6,023 bases of DNA from Bacteroidales bacterium UBA3764 (GTDB lineage: Bacteria; Bacteroidota; Bacteroidia; Bacteroidales; UBA932). Below the pieces are notes generated by a model. It worked only from the letters and a program-made list of their open reading frames with translations, was not told the origin of the DNA and made no database searches. The first letter of the stretch is position 1. Each line of letters starts with the position of its first letter. Below, piece by piece: positions 4,781 to 6,023 of the stretch. A program made the position numbers and the translations under genes. The stretch is taken from positions 1 to 6,023 of the forward strand of contig DFFY01000067.1 of NCBI GenBank assembly GCA_002371115.1, read 5' to 3'.

Positions 4781-6023
4781 ATGGTAAAAGTAGATGTGAA
4801 AGGTTGCGAATCCTTTGTGAAGGAGGAACAATTCAACGCGTATGTACAGAAGGCCCTGGAGGCATTCGATGTGCTGGAAAGTGAAAAAGGCGCCGGAAAC
4901 GACTTCCTGGGCTGGAAACACCTTCCCTCCGAGATTACGGACGGCCTCATCAACGACATGGACGCCATCCGCGAAAGCTGGAGCAAGAAGGGTGTGAACC
5001 TGGTGATTGCCATCGGCATCGGCGGCAGCTACCTGGGCGCCAAGGCCGTTATCGAAGCCCTGAGCCACAGCTTCGCCAAGCAGCTCAAGCACAAGGATGC
5101 ACCGGAAGTGGTGTTCGCCGGCAACAACCTGTCGGAAGAATACCTGGCGGAACTGATGGACCTTGCCAAAGAACGCAACGTGGCCTGCATCGTCATTTCC
5201 AAGAGCGGCACCACCACTGAGCCCGCCGTGGCTTTCCGCGTGGTGAAGCAGTACATTGAGAGCATTTACGGAAAGAAGGATGCTTCCGAGCGCATCGTCG
5301 CCATTACGGATGCGGAGCGCGGCGCCCTCAAGGTGCTCTCCCGCCAGGAAGGCTACAAGACCTTCATTGTTCCGGACAATGTGGGTGGCCGATTCAGCGT
5401 CCTCACCCCGGTGGGCCTCCTGCCCATCGCAGTCGCCGGTTTTAACATCAACGACCTGGTGGACGGTGCCAAGAAAGCGGAACGCGCCCTTTCCATCAAG
5501 GAAGCCACCAACCCGGCCGTGGTTTATGCCGCCATGCGCAACCTCCTGTTCAAGGAGTGCGGCAAGAGCACGGAAATCCTGGTGAACTACAATCCCAAGC
5601 TCACCTACGTGTCCGAATGGTGGAAGCAGCTCTACGGTGAGTCCGAGGGCAAGGACGGCACCGGCATTTTCCCTGCCAGCGTAAACAATACGGCCGACCT
5701 TCACTCCATGGGCCAGTTCATCCAGGAAGGTACCCGCATCATGTTCGAGACCGTCCTGCACGTGGACAATGCCCGCCGCAGCGTGGTCATTGAGTCGGAC
5801 AGCCAGAACCTGGACCAGCTCAACTACCTCTCCGGCAAGCACGTGGAGCACTGCAACCACATGGCGGAACTGGGCACGCGCCTGGCCCATATCGACGGCG
5901 GCGTTCCCCAGATTGAAGTGTCCATCGAGACCCTGGACGCCAAGCGGCTGGGTGAGCTCCTGTACTTCTTCGAGTTTGCCTGCGGCATCAGCGCCTACAC
6001 CCTGGGCGTGAATCCGTTCAACC
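4781..6023 (+). CDS. pgi: Glucose-6-phosphate isomerase (3' end beyond window)
   Basis: Interconverts glucose-6-phosphate and fructose-6-phosphate in the cytosol. The frame is open from the ATG at 4781 to the window edge: 414 complete codons and one extra base, no stop. Sugar-phosphate-binding motifs are present: AIGIGGSYLGAKAV (77-90), ISKSGTTTEP (139-148) and the PGI signature DNVGGRFSVLTPVG (199-212). YGESEGKDG (285-293) holds the likely catalytic base Glu287, and DLHSMGQ (306-312) holds the conserved His308. The fragment ends at GVNPFN, just before the C-terminal signature that carries the last conserved active-site Lys. By comparison with the short (about 445-450 residue) bacterial PGIs, roughly 30-35 residues are missing. 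No Shine-Dalgarno; the leader is A-rich (AACTAAAGCAAATAATAT). It is a housekeeping gene with its own promoter and no evident operon link to the uronate genes. Confidence 0.95.
   Translation, partial: MVKVDVKGCESFVKEEQFNAYVQKALEAFDVLESEKGAGNDFLGWKHLPSEITDGLINDMDAIRESWSKKGVNLVIAIGIGGSYLGAKAVIEALSHSFAKQLKHKDAPEVVFAGNNLSEEYLAELMDLAKERNVACIVISKSGTTTEPAVAFRVVKQYIESIYGKKDASERIVAITDAERGALKVLSRQEGYKTFIVPDNVGGRFSVLTPVGLLPIAVAGFNINDLVDGAKKAERALSIKEATNPAVVYAAMRNLLFKECGKSTEILVNYNPKLTYVSEWWKQLYGESEGKDGTGIFPASVNNTADLHSMGQFIQEGTRIMFETVLHVDNARRSVVIESDSQNLDQLNYLSGKHVEHCNHMAELGTRLAHIDGGVPQIEVSIETLDAKRLGELLYFFEFACGISAYTLGVNPFN

Noticed and set aside
4742..5890. Antisense open frame opposite pgi (382 codons)
   Set aside because: Shadow of a clearly conserved housekeeping gene; no recognisable motifs.

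Overview
This window looks like a chromosomal fragment of a GC-rich member of the Bacteroidota, most likely Bacteroidales; the family cannot be fixed from the sequence. The reasons are the promoter boxes of the TAnnTTTG type (TACCTTTG before rnpB, TATATTTG before pgi), the lack of Shine-Dalgarno sequences before the ATGs, a signal peptide ending in the 'NAQ' common in this phylum, and a pgi of the short bacterial type. All protein genes and the RNase P RNA lie on the + strand.

Region 1 (1-3542) is a hexuronate-catabolism operon. It holds the 3' end of a short-chain dehydrogenase (kduD-like, 1-117), a lone PTS galactitol-type IIC permease (179-1570), 5-keto-4-deoxyuronate isomerase KduI (1567-2484) and 2-keto-3-deoxygluconate kinase KdgK (2505-3542). 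An intrinsic terminator follows (3551-3578), then KDPG aldolase KdgA (3623-4285). Together the enzymes would take the 4-deoxy-5-keto-uronate released from unsaturated uronides (pectin or similar polysaccharides) through 2,5-diketo-3-deoxygluconate, KDG and KDPG to pyruvate and glyceraldehyde-3-phosphate.

Two things make the operon unusual. KduI carries a clear N-terminal Sec signal peptide, with its whole metal-binding catalytic core behind it, so the normally cytosolic isomerase is predicted to be periplasmic. Its gene overlaps by 4 bp the permease gene, which has no IIA or IIB partner in view. A testable model is periplasmic isomerisation followed by inner-membrane uptake of the product through a PTS-type IIC working without phosphotransfer.

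Region 2 (4286-4780) contains no protein gene. It holds a -7 box, the class A RNase P RNA gene rnpB (about 4301-4628), an intrinsic terminator (4633-4661), a repeat element and the pgi promoter. Region 3 (4781-6023) is the first 414 codons of glucose-6-phosphate isomerase, cut by the window edge.

Three of the intergenic gaps carry the same composite repeat: one conserved 29-nt unit starting TGTCATACCGAG, preceded in the repeat's own orientation by a shorter or divergent unit that also begins GTCAT. The 29-nt unit can fold around a GCGAAGC mini-hairpin. At two sites the repeat begins inside the U-tract of an intrinsic terminator. Translation of one copy produces a spurious N-terminal extension on kdgA.
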